From Capitulum mitella (lineage: Eukaryota; Arthropoda; Thecostraca; Pollicipedomorpha; Pollicipedidae), in assembly GCA_030062745.1 (NCBI GenBank), contig CP099849.1:12064144-12128143 (forward strand): 64,000 bases of DNA, written 5' to 3'. Positions 1-10,930 of this stretch are shown here, in pieces (position 1 is the stretch's first letter; the number at the start of each line of letters is the position of its first letter). Under the pieces are notes generated by a model that saw nothing but the letters and a program-made list of their open reading frames with translations, made no database searches and was not told the origin of the DNA. The position numbers were made by a program, and so were the translations under genes.

Positions 1-576
1 AAGCAGCAAACTGATGTAATGCTGGAATACTCACAGCTCATATCGCAAGAGCTCAAAAGCCAGACACGTGGTCGGGGGTTCTATTCATATGAACACCTCA
101 GTTCCCGAAATGTCCGGTTTTTGTGAGAATGGGAAGTAATTGAACATCTAGTCCACATTGTGAAAGATGGAATGCATATAAAAACACACTGAACTGAAGG
201 ATTTTACTACACCCACGTATCAGGCTGCAAGTATTGGGTGTAACAGATGTAGACAACATGTCAGTTGTACCTCAAATGTGGGATAAGTACTCCTGCTTTC
301 CTAACACATCAACAGCCAGAATTCTCACTTCTGCACTCTTAATGGCAGGGCCAACACACAAAGACATGACTCCACCACACAATGCAGCTAATCCCATCAA
401 ACATTACACTGTCCGAAATTGGTCATGGTGTGAAACTGAAGGCTCCAGTGGACGAAAGGCAGCATCCTACAGTTCTGAATCAGACTGACGATTAATCCGT
501 GCGCGGATACAGTGTCTTCAGCTATTTGCATAAAAGGCACCATAAAGGATAAAACGCCAGTTTTCCTGGCACACAC

Positions 577-751
577 CTGCTTTTCCTCGAACTTGTAGCT
601 GATCTGGAACTTGGTGGCAAATTCAGGGTTCAAATTGTTCTTAATGATTTCAGTTCGTCCCACTTCAAAGAACCTGGAAGAGCTCCCTTCCGCGAGGTAG
701 AGGATACAGCATGGGTCAGATTTCGACATAAGGTCAAGGTCCCGAAGACCC
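577..751 (-). CDS. Cpne: Copine coding exon 2 (C2A domain)
   Basis: A 175-nt exon, acceptor TTTTCAG/GGG at 752/751 and donor CAG/GTGTGT at 577/576. It encodes GLRDLDLMSKSDPCCILYL through FATKFQISYKFEEKQ. The aspartate-bearing DLDLMSKSDP loop corresponds to the first calcium-binding loop of C2A, and the ERTE(x)IKNNLNPEF-like segment to the second strand pair of copine C2A. The open frame continues past the donor into intron sequence with no copine similarity. Confidence 0.9.
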
Positions 752-3700
752 CTGAAAAGTATGGACAGTGTTATAATTTAGGTCGCTCATTCACTTTTGA
801 CACTGGCAATTTCACACTGCAAACATCACACACCTGACGGCTTTTCACGCATGGGACATTCCGGCTTAGTTTTTGGCGCTGGAGAGAAGTGTGCCAGGAG
901 TGGATCCAGAGGGCTCAAAAGGCTAAACCACGTCAAGATGGCAAATATGGATAAATGATTGTCTGGAATATATGCATGGATACCTGGTACCAAAAGTGCA
1001 TCACGAAATTGTCAAAACTGATGTTTTATGACGTGTCAAGGTCTGCGTGACTTCAGGTCTTGAAACTGTCTTGAAATGCCTGGAAGTCTGCTGGAATCTG
1101 GGGCCTGTTTGCTTCCACCCTCCTCAGGATCCCAAAACTTCTGTCCAGATGTCCACCGCAACTGTGTTCGCGTATTCTTGGAAACATGGCAACTGTGGTC
1201 AACGTCATGACTGCATGGGTGGCAAAACATAATGGTTGCCATAACTTTCTTGGATCTCCCTGAGAGTATAGACTGATATTGGCATACTCCATGGTACAGG
1301 TGTCAGAATGATGAAACAGTGATTGACAAAATCTGGAACCCAAAAATCTGAATGATTAATTCACACATGCTACAATGAACAATAATTTTTTCTGATAAGA
1401 AGACAATAACTTGCAGCAATGAACATCTGCCACTGCTTTTGTCCCATTGCAGAAGAAATTTATCATCAGTACTTCCAGATTCTACAAATGAACAATGACA
1501 AAAAACTTTCTTTTGAAACGGGAAACAAGGCAGGAAGACCACTCCTGCACAGAAAACAACAGCCAGGCAGGGGAAATATCACCCAAGGCCACCCATGGTA
1601 CGCATGGTACGGGGTTACAGGCAGGGTTGGCACAAGCCGCAGGTTTTTGGTGTTTTACGCCCAAACCCCAGCTTACGCCAAAAAACATACTTTTAACGCT
1701 TTTTGGGGTTTTCCTGTTCTCAATCTTTAGAGAAGGCTATCTGTGCTTTATATGCTATATAGATATACATGCTATAATGAATGCATGGTATATTAATACA
1801 TATGAAAGGGCCAATCACGAACGATAAAATAATCAATGGCCAATAAATATAGCACTCAGGGCATAATTAGCAGCGAAGCACCTTCAAAATAGTTCTTGCG
1901 AGGTTTTGAATTAGCCACCTGGGTGAAGTTAAGATCGGAGCAAGGATATCTGAAAAAGTTCCAAGCGTTTGTTGAGGTCACCTGTCGTTCTGCGTTTTCA
2001 TCAGCGAACAGTACGTTTCTCTTTATTGCGCATCTCAGGAGAAGAAACGTGTCCCGCGCCCCCAACCCTTCGAGACGCGACTGGAAACCACTCATATGCC
2101 ATTCAGGATGGGAGGGGAAGCAATGTCAGCATGTTACAAGGGCAGGGGGTTTCAATCCTTAGTGAGCATGTATGTATGTATGTATAATGTCTTAATTCAA
2201 AGTCAGAATGTACAGTGCATTAACGGATGGGTGGGTGGGGAATCAGTACTCGATTCCTCTTGTTCACTGGGCCGGTACATGTACGTTGGATGCATGCATG
2301 GCTGACAATCTCGAGGTGGGGGCTAGGGATGGTGGGGTCCAGACCCCTATATGTGAACCCCCTTCCCCAACAATTTTTGGAAATCTCCAGCCATACATGT
2401 ATGCATGTTCGGAGACTGGAAATTTCAGCAAGTTTAAACAACTACAAAGTGGTGGTGAAGCGGTGTCGGTAGACACGGCTCCTCATAATGAGCAATGTCC
2501 AGGATGCTAAGTGTATTCGCAATCTATATGCATTACACAATGGCACCCATGTACCTTCTTAGTCATTCTGTTCCATCCGTTCTTATCCACACTGTTCCCC
2601 TTACAAAGTTTGATTTGGAATTTATGTGCGAGAAGAGGCTTCGTCGACTTCGTGCAAAGCTAGCCAGTGACTAATGCTGCATCATCCGAGGTCACTCATT
2701 CGGACTCGTGCTCGACTCCACTTCGGGGGGAATCGATTCCGAATCCGACTCATGGCTTGCTGAATTGATTCTGGATTCCGACTCAACGCAGTTTTCCAAA
2801 AATGAATCGATTCCGATTCCAACTCAAAATGAAATGGGTCGATTCCATAAGATTCATTGGAATGCATGAAACCAATGCATTGGATTCCAATTCTGATTCC
2901 GAAGACAACCGTGATAAACTCCGTGACTTCGATTCCAGCACTTATCAGTGGCATTGCTTCCGATACTTAAAGGCCGGAACGGAATCGATTCCAGAGTCAA
3001 TCCTGATTTTGAAACAATTGAGCGCAAGTGCCTTATGAACTGCGCGACCTGATACTTGGTCTTCTTGTCATATCTGATGATGTCTTACAAGTCATGTCAA
3101 AAGGAAACGGCGGGCGGCGGAATCCTAAGCAGACAAGTAAGCGATTCAGACTCGAATCAGAATCGATTCTGATTCACATACTCTTCATGAATCAGAATCA
3201 CAGTTCATTCCTTATCCATTTTTTTTTAATAACTTTGGACCCAAAATGTTGAAGTGGACGGCGTTAAGATCACCGGGCTTGTTGCGGAACTCTGACCCCG
3301 CTACCCACATGTTCCCAAATATGGAGTGATTTGGCCCCAGGAGCCGAACCAGATGGCGCTGGAGGGTCTTTATCGTGCCGTGCAAATCCAAGACTCGGCC
3401 GCTCCGTGACCCTCTCAGTATCGGGCCAAATACAACTGTCCGTTCTGGGACTCGAACCCAAAGCCTGTCACGCACAGGACTCCTGTTGCGCCAGACGTTG
3501 TCCGGTTCCTTAGCTACCGAGCCATGGCGGCTATTGGACCACTGTGAGCCAGAATCAGAATCGCTGTTTGGTTCAAGAGCCAAAATCGAATCGATTCTCA
3601 AAGTTGCTAAGTATCGATTCCCCGAATCGATTCGAAGCCCTGATTCACTTAAACACATGCACAGTTTACCTTATCAGATGAGAACATTTATTGCTAATAT

Positions 3701-6480
3701 CTACAAGAATAACCATGCCTTACCACTAACAGCACTGATAGTGGAACTAAAGAAGAATAGGGAAGATAAATTCCAGTTATGATACAACAAATTAAATACT
3801 GCACTCACTCCAAAAACGTCATGCAGTATATGGTGCATCTTATCATTGTCCCTAATACCACCGTCATCTATAACAGGCCATGGGATAATACAGGAGCCAT
3901 GACCTGGGTATTACGTTTATGACAAAAATGCACGTTTTCTATTTCGCACAGAATTACATCGTAAATGAAATCATGTATCATAAGTTAGGAATCTAGCCGA
4001 TTTCTTGCAAATGAAAATGGTCTTTGAAGCAGAGTGGAAGCGATTCTATTTCATCACGTGAATTAGAATAAGAAGCAGAATCACCTTCACAGGCTGTGAG
4101 TCAGAATCAATAAGTCGCAAAAATTCCTAAAAACCGCTACTGCAGGGTTGTCCGTAATTATGCAATGCTGTGAAGAGGGAGGGGGAGGGGAGACAATGCG
4201 GGACAATGCGTTCCAATGGCGAGGGCGAGAATTTGGCGGAGCGCAACGCCAGAATTTTTGGGTGCTGTTCAAAGTTTTCAGATCTTACGACATTACACGC
4301 TCAGCTAGTCTAAAAGTTAAAACACATTTCCAAGGAACCGTGTAACTCCACTTTCTATGAATTAATGTTGTCTATTAAATATGTTTATGAGAGACTTTTT
4401 GGAAGTTTTTGTTTATAAGGGAACTTCAAATTGGAACCCACGCCAACAATTTTGCGCTATACTTCTTTTTCTTTTGTGGAGACGGGGGCTGTTCACCGGG
4501 TTTTGTGTAATGCTGGGGTTGACGATTTGGCTGACTATAACGAGGCGTTAAAAGCGAGTGGGGGGCGTTAAAAACACAAAGTCGTTAAGCAATCTACAGA
4601 CTAGTTCTATAATTCAGCTTCCAATATCCTATGACCTGACCCATGGTGACCTAGTAAACTATTTTTTATCAAAAGGTGGCCATGGTGCTGAGGTAGAGGT
4701 AAACAAAATTTGGGAATGCTGACTTTTGTCGTTCGGAAGTTACGCCGGAAAAAACCACGGAGGGAAATTTCCCCAGTTATTCGAGGGATGAAACAGTTCG
4801 AATGACATCTGAGCCGCTTCAAAAATCATAAATCCGCCACTGACATTTACTTACACTAAATGCAGTTACGCCATATCCCTACTTTTAACCCGCCTCCGAC
4901 GGGGGGGGTAGTTGACGTCCCCCCCCGAGGTTTTTCCTAGATTACGAGAGAACAAACAAACGCAGCGCAACGAAACTTTGTATACCTTTTGGTTGATCAT
5001 TATTACACCTTGCACCCAATTTTTGATCTCAGGTCAAATAAGGTGTCTGACCTAGGTCAGGTCAAGTGGACGTATGTCAAAAAAGTTCAGCGCCCTGTAA
5101 CTTTTTCCGCAAAAGTACGATATCACAATAAAACTTTTCCGGGCTAGAGATTTTGATACGTGCAACAAATCTACTACCTCAGATTTTTCGGAAATGTTCG
5201 GGTCACTGACCTAAGGTCAAGTCCGTTTTTAACACATGTCATTTTTTTCAAAAACTGAGGGAACAATTTGAGTGTGGGGAGACCCAGACATCTAATTTCC
5301 GTCAATGAGCAAAGTTCCAGCCAACTGGGAACTGGGAAAAACTGGGAACATGCCTCTGGGAGTCATTTTCGAACATGTCACCCACATGTGAACATTACAT
5401 CTAAGTCTCTACCTACTGAAATTATCCGGACTCTCAACGACGTAGCAGAACTCAAAATCGCCGAATCGGCTGAGTGAATTTCGCTGCAAAAAGCATGGTA
5501 ATGTCTCGGATCTGTTACGGCCACTTGGCAGACTCAGCCAAAAGATGCTGCTAACTTATCAGCTCTGTGCCTGCTACACAAAACTTGCTTTCTGGGCGAA
5601 CCTGAGATGTTGGCCAGTGCGCTTTCTGACCGTGGCACAGACCCGTGACAGGTCCACAGGAACAGGACTGTCTCCTGCATATCACGTGGTCCCGGCCCCA
5701 CAACGAGATGGGCAGATGTTTCTGCTGCCAGGTGGCCACCCCTTACCATGAGATACTGCCCCAGCTGTTGGGGGATATTGATTTCATGTTTCTGTCACCA
5801 TCTTGCACTGTATGCCTGCACTAAGCACTAAGCTATGTGCCAGGCTGAGAGGGGTATGGGTAAACCAGTAATGTTAGTGCTCCTCCTGCACCTGCAATGA
5901 CTTCTTTGTTTGAAGTACTGATAAGAGGGTATAGATAAGATAAGATAAGCCAACATACATTGTAAATGACCTCAATAAATGTCTGAGTCTGAACACAATT
6001 AGCCTTGTCATGGTTCACAAATAGGAATTTGTCATGGTTCAAAATAGTGTCTCAGAAGCCACAATGCACCCTTGGGACCCTAATCATGGGCTTTGGTACC
6101 CTTTGCAGTGACATAATTGTAGCTTCATTTGTTGATGCTCTTCAAAAAGTGATGTGCCAAACAAAAAGCAATGAATGCTGCCCAGTGCATGCACACGGGA
6201 CCCATTTTTAGTCTCACTATCTTGAATAGTTACAAGACTACACATTGCATAAGATTTCAGAGCAGTTTCCAAAACAATGGAATCATTTGCTGCATTCTGG
6301 TAAATGTTAAGATATTAAACATTCCTAAAATGGAAAACAACACAATCCTGACACTTCATGTCCTGGCCCTTACCTGCAGGAAATGGAGATCTCTATCAAC
6401 GAAGATGGAATAGCAGCAGCTCCTGGTTGAAAGGCTCCGGGACCACCACCCAAAATGCCTGGTGGTGGTGGAGCTGTCAT
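577..6480 (-). CDS. Cpne: Copine, N-terminal part (2 coding exons, gene runs off left edge)
   Basis: Copines are cytosolic proteins with two C2 domains and a C-terminal vWA-like domain that bind phospholipid membranes in response to calcium. Here only the start of C2A is present. The coding join is 6480-6374 then 751-577 on the minus strand. The first exon begins at an ATG and ends in a consensus donor (CAG/GTAAGG); the second begins after a TTTTCAG acceptor. The split arginine codon at the junction reconstitutes the motif SCRGLRDLDLMSKSDP, the counterpart of the conserved copine signature NLLDKDxxSKSDP. It continues with a cytosolic RTEIIKNNLNPEF motif typical of C2A. The N-terminal 24 residues before the C2 domain are Pro/Gly/Ala-rich, longer than in mammalian copines. 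No later copine exon is recognisable in the first 576 bases, so the gene continues beyond the left edge. I am confident of the family, not of which paralogue. Confidence 0.9.
2690..3640. repeat. Degenerate GAATC/GATTC-rich repeat block, interrupted by a SINE
   Basis: From 2690 to 3230 and again 3540-3640 the words GAATC, GATTC and the palindrome GAATCGATTC recur irregularly dozens of times on both strands. The block is split by the SINE at 3285-3535, which suggests the SINE inserted into an older array. A weaker echo (agaagcagaatcacc) occurs near 4030-4110. The open frames here (for example 3375-3782) come from this low-complexity sequence and are not genes. Confidence 0.65.
3285..3535 (-). 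mobile_element. tRNA-derived SINE (minus strand)
   Basis: Read on the minus strand, an A-box-like TGGCTCGGTAGCTAAGG (3524-3508) is followed 48 bases later by a clear B box GGGTTCGAGTCCC (3459-3447). These are the two internal RNA polymerase III promoter boxes of tRNA genes. The spacing is longer than in a standard tRNA, and no cloverleaf with paired acceptor stem is apparent, so this is a tRNA-derived SINE head rather than a working tRNA. The body to the left, toward 3285, is less certain. Confidence 0.6.
4885..5485 (+). mobile_element. Truncated piggyBac-like non-autonomous element (copy 1)
   Basis: The element begins TTAACCCG at 4885 followed by a G/C-run hairpin and gaggtttttcctagattacgagagaacaaac in diverged form. 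The first ~450 bases align by eye with copy 2 at 7848-8325 (shared landmarks: cgaaactttgt, tgacctaggtcaggtca, gcgccct, agatttttcgg, tgacctaaggtca). The right terminus is not seen, so this copy is truncated or decayed. It has no coding capacity. It lies in copine intron 1. Confidence 0.6.
6374..6480 (-). CDS. Cpne: Copine coding exon 1
   Basis: This exon codes for the initiator Met (6480-6478), a Pro/Gly/Ala-rich leader (MTAPPPPGILGGG at the start) and the first beta strand of C2A, ending SSLIEISISC plus two bases of an Arg codon. The donor on the minus strand is CAG/GTAAGG at 6374/6373. The frame stays open upstream of the ATG, with another Met 24 codons earlier, but a possible acceptor (CTGTCAG) lies between them; I chose the ATG nearest the C2 homology. 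Length 107 nt, phase 2 at its end, matching exon 2. Confidence 0.85.
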
Positions 6481-7847
6481 GGTGGTCTGAACTTGCTGGA
6501 AGTTGATGATGCTACCCTGACAGCAGAAACACAGTGCTATCTGAGAATGCATGCCCTTAATTGCCCTTAATTAATTAATTATTAAATTCAATTTATTATA
6601 TATATAAAAAATGCTTAATTAAATGCATGCCCTAATTGTTTTGAGGTGTTATAACCATAACACATGGTTACTTAATGTGAGATGGAGCACCAAGGTGTAA
6701 AATGCAGAAAAAATGATCAAATGAAGCAGTGTTACCTGCTGCTGGTAACAAACCACTATGCTTGGCCACATGTATTACTAAAGTGCAATGACACTTCATC
6801 TGCATCAATTCCTGAGCAGCAGAAGTTGAGTTGAGATGTTGTTCAATGTTGAGCAAATGCCAAAACATCACCAATATTTTGAGATCAGTACTAAAAAGGT
6901 GATAAATTAATAAATCAAGGGTATGAAATCATTCAAAACAATAACATCTGAGCTAAAACCTGAACAAAACATTTTGTACATGTCAGCCTTTTGCATATGG
7001 CATGTTTCTAACCCATATTGATGACTGGTGCTAAGTGCAATCTGTGTGATGTACATATATGGATCATATCCTTTGTATAACAATATATACATAATATATA
7101 TCACATGTGGGGTACCAAAAAAAGGGTGCCTCCAACATATGTAACCATTTAGGATCTGGCAATGCCTTTAATGACCTGCCTCTCTCTCAGACCTCCTATT
7201 CTACTCTGCATTATTTCCTTTTTTCTCATTTGTTTGTACATTCTCATTTGCATAATCAATATGTCTGGGCCCAAAAAGGACATTAATAGTCCAACAATGA
7301 GAACAAAAACCAAAGTCTAACCCTGTTATGGACCCTCCAACTTCCCTGGCACTAACCTTGAGTGCATGGCTAGAAATAATGGCTCCAAAATCACTAAATC
7401 TATTGGTGACCCTCACCCACTCAGTCTAGGCACAAATGTCATCTGGCATCAGACAACACACAAAATGAGTCCAAAGCCCGTTGTATACCACCATATCCCT
7501 TGTTTGTTTTCTGGTTCTTTTTGAACGAAAAAGAAGTGTTTTTGTTTCATCCTCGCTTCTTTTTCACCATAACCCTTGTGGATGCAAGAGAGCATTTTTA
7601 CATCCCCGCTAGTGTTGAATTACCTCACGTTTTCAATGATCCCTGGCTTACTTTACCTAGTTACCTACCGACTTTTTCTCCACACCCAACCACGGTTACC
7701 CTTTCACATACAGACTCTGTTCGACTCTAGCTAACAAATTTCGCACCACAAGTCACATGACTTCAGTATTTGTGATGTCATCCCTCTTCTACCCGCCCTT
7801 GCCGCTACCTGCTACCCCTTCAACATGTCACAATTTTCATTTCATTG

Positions 7848-9072
7848 TTAACCCGTCTCCCGACTGCGGAGGGGCAGTTAACTGCCCCCCCCCCCTGAGG
7901 TTTTTCTGGGATTGCGAGAGGACGAACAAACACAGAGTCACGAAACTTTGTGTACCTTTTGCTTCATCAATTTTACATCTCGTGTCAAAATTTTGACCCC
8001 AGGTCAGGTCAGGTGCCTGACCTAGGTCAGGTCAAACAGACCTATGTCCAAAAAAGTTTAGCGCCCTCTAACTTTTTCGCAAAACAAGATATCTCAATAA
8101 CACTTTGAGGGATTAGTGATCGTGATAGATGCAACAAATCTCCTATCTCAGATTTTTCGGAATTTTCCAGGTCATTGACCTAAGGTCAAACCCATTTTTA
8201 AGACATATCATCATTTTTTTCGGAAATTGACGGAATATTTCATAACATTTTTAGTGTGGAGTCAAGCACATATCTAGTTGACGTCATTGGGCAAAGTATC
8301 AATGACATCCAGCCATTGAACTGAGGTCAGGTCACGAATAACTGCAGTGAGCCAAAATGTACCACCGTCAAAATCGACGATGAATTATTCAGAATGGGTA
8401 GAAAATGGCAGAACTAGCTTGCACAGACGTCAGTAATACCAGGAACCCCAAAAAGTTTGAAAAAGTAGCATATTTTGGAAATAAACAAGCTTTTGCGAAT
8501 AAAGCTCCGCCAATTCTGTAGATTGGAAATTAATTAATTTTCTAAAATTTAGGCGTGAAAAACCATCACAAGAATTACTAAGATCAATAAAATATATATA
8601 GATATGCTTTTTTGCGAAAATAAAGGAACGCTAAAATAAGTTCTCGTCAATTTGGTACCGCATACGGCAGCGGCGCACACCGCACAGCTGGCGGGAAAAT
8701 TGCCGTGTTTTTAGCTCAACGTTTCGGCGTATATATTGAACAAATCTGAGGAAATTAGTGTATCGGCATCCGCGGACCTTTACTTGTGCGCTGGTGCCTT
8801 TACCTATGCGTTATTAGTCACAGCCCTTGAGATTCAGGCCATTTCTCGTTCTCATGCAGTAGGCTATGAGAAAACATATATATGGCGTAAATTGCTTACA
8901 TATTATCTAAAACTAGAAATAAGACCAGTTTCGAGCTCTGTTCGTCACTAGCTTTCCAACGGTATGCTTATTTTTATCGTGCGACCAACCGTTCGTGAGT
9001 TACAGGCGTCCAACTGCCCCCCCCCCCCAGTCGCGCATGCTTGAAACCGACCGACGGTCGTGTGCGGGTTAA
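7848..9072 (+). mobile_element. piggyBac-like non-autonomous element (copy 2, both ends present)
   Basis: The 1,225-bp segment starts TTAACCCG (7848-7855) and ends CGGGTTAA (9065-9072). These are inverted CCCG termini flanked by TTAA, the target site duplicated by piggyBac-superfamily transposons. Just inside both ends are long C runs (ctgccccccccccc and its complement arrangement) that could pair. There is no transposase frame, so it would be mobilised in trans, as MITE-like elements are. The interior has repeated AGGTCA half sites. Superfamily assignment rests on TTAA plus CCC ends and is an inference. Confidence 0.6.
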
Positions 9073-9614
9073 AACAGGACCGAATCTTCTTTTCTCTCCA
9101 CTCTTCACACGCATTTCCGGTTTCCAGTCATCTCCACCCACTTCCCACAGCGTTATTTTTATGCAGCATTGGTCCTAAACAGTGTGCCCATAGCGTTATA
9201 TCCAGGACGAATACGTTCTAAACTTGGCCAAGTTAAGTGCGTATTCGTCCTAAACTTCGTTTCGTCTCTTGTGACGAATAGATCCTAAACTTTTAGGAGC
9301 ATATGTTGGACAAGCAGTCTTATTTTCTACAGGACTCCCACGGTAGTATCCATGGTAAAACCAAGGCCCTGTATAGGAAGTATGGTCACCAAGCGATTTG
9401 TTTACACTCTGTGCAAGCCGCTGTGTGACGTCACTGGGAATAATTCCGTCGGCGTCCGCCATGAGCATTCAATAAGCAGGCCAGATCTCGGCCATCAGAC
9501 GCCTGCCCTTCATCTTCACCCCGATTTTAACGGACACAATATCATGCGGTATGCCATGTTTTCATGAAAATAAAATAATAATCCGTAGGAAAGGTGCATG
9601 TATTATGTGATTGC

Positions 9615-9800
9615 CGTGTCGGTGCTCAGTTGGTTCAGCGTCTGTTACCGCTGACCACCATGACCAGGTGGGTTCGAATCGTCTCGGCCCTCACTTGCTC
9701 TCCTGGAGGCCACTTAATCCTCCAAGCGACCCATAGGAGATGCTGGCTACCGCGCGATCGTGTGGGTTACACCTGCACGTTAAATTTTCGCCTCCTAATT
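9615..9800 (+). mobile_element. tRNA-derived SINE (plus strand)
   Basis: An A-box-like TGCTCAGTTGGTTCAGCG at 9623-9640 and a B box GGGTTCGAATCG at 9670-9681 sit at tRNA-like spacing, followed by about 110 bases of unrelated body. The 3' part of the tRNA-like region does not pair into an acceptor stem, so I call it a SINE and not a tRNA gene. It lies between the copine and ATG16 genes. Confidence 0.65.
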
Positions 9801-9999
9801 ATGTAATTAGGTTGGCATAACGTGATCCGGTGCATGACAGTCTGTACAAGCACTGCCTCAGCACGGGCTCTGACATTAATGCACCCCAGCGAGCCATTTG
9901 CATCATTTTTCTTTTAATAATGATAGTAAATAGACGTGAAGTACGGTGATATATTTCAACACTTCTCAATACAACCATGACGTGTCTCCGAGTGCAGTG

Positions 10000-10930
10000 G
10001 CAGGCCGGGACACTTTTCCGAGCACCGCGGCAGACCGGCACACCTCTCAAAGCTGGGCTCTCTCTTGAGACTGTATTCGGTTCCTCCCGACAAGCGCACA
10101 TCAGGTGGGGCGGTACAACCACCGCCCAAGGCTACATACAGTGAACCGGTCGGCCGCGAAGGCCTGCCGGGTCAGCGGGCCGCAGGCGATGGCGTCCGAA
10201 CCCAGCGCAGTCATGGCTACACAACATCTCCCCCAAAGATGTGGAGGACACCAACCCACGCATCCGACCATACACACCACCGCAAACAGAACAAAGCAAC
10301 CGCCAATAACAATGCGGTCAACCCACGAAACCGATCATCACTGCTTGGCCTGGATACTACTCTGCTGCCGTACCTTTCGTGATATCTACGCTACGATTCG
10401 TAGCGATACACTGGCTCGGACCAGTTAACCGAGGGTTTCTACGGCTGCTGGCATCCTCGCAGACCGAGTCCAGTCCGCAGCCCGCCTCGCGGACAGCACT
10501 GTCGGAGCTCTAGCGCCCATGCGGTCGCTGCCACACGCAACGCCGCTGACGCGAAGGCCGCCGCAGTCGCCATATCCAACGTCGTCAGGGCCATCGTCGC
10601 GACTGCCATCGCCCTTAATGCCGCCGTCGCTACCGTGACGGTCGCCGGAGTCGAGGCAGCTGCCGTCGCCGTTGTCTCAATCTCTGCCGCCATCTTGCGA
10701 AACCGTCACGAACGGTCCCGGGGGCCAGAGACACCGGCTGTCGCACCAGTATATGCGCCCGCTGGGCATACGTACCAGGTAATTTCGTCGCCAGCCAACG
10801 TCCATGACGGTCCCCGACTGTTCCCACATGGGCGCCGAATGACCCTGTAGTTGGTGCGCCGCTAAGCCCCAATAACCAACCAACCGACTGTTCCCACAGA
10901 CTCGCCTTGGGGTCCTGCATGACGATGTAC
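10000..10930. other. GC-rich island with Ala/Val-rich open frames, function unknown
   Basis: A sharply GC-rich block sits in otherwise AT-rich DNA. On the plus strand a frame through about 10520-10850 reads as a long Ala/Val-rich stretch (for example AAAVAISNVVRAIVATAIAL). The minus strand is also open and Ala-rich through 10439-10693, as expected when a GCN-type repeat pattern is read on both strands. No start, splice site or family similarity supports a gene. It could be a decayed coding fragment or a simple GC-biased repeat. Confidence 0.35.

Larger units (their letters stand above)
752..6373 (-). other. Copine intron 1 (5.6 kb) with repeats
   Basis: This stretch lies between the two copine exons. 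It holds a GAATC-rich degenerate repeat block (2690-3230 and 3540-3640), the head of a tRNA-derived SINE (about 3285-3535), and a truncated piggyBac-like element (4885-about 5485). No other coding sequence is supported. The many short open frames on both strands lack splice context and family similarity. Confidence 0.7.

Noticed and set aside
1-576. Further copine exons at the left edge
   Set aside because: Neither strand shows C2A continuation (for example a xxFGVYDxDN-like motif) with splice sites.
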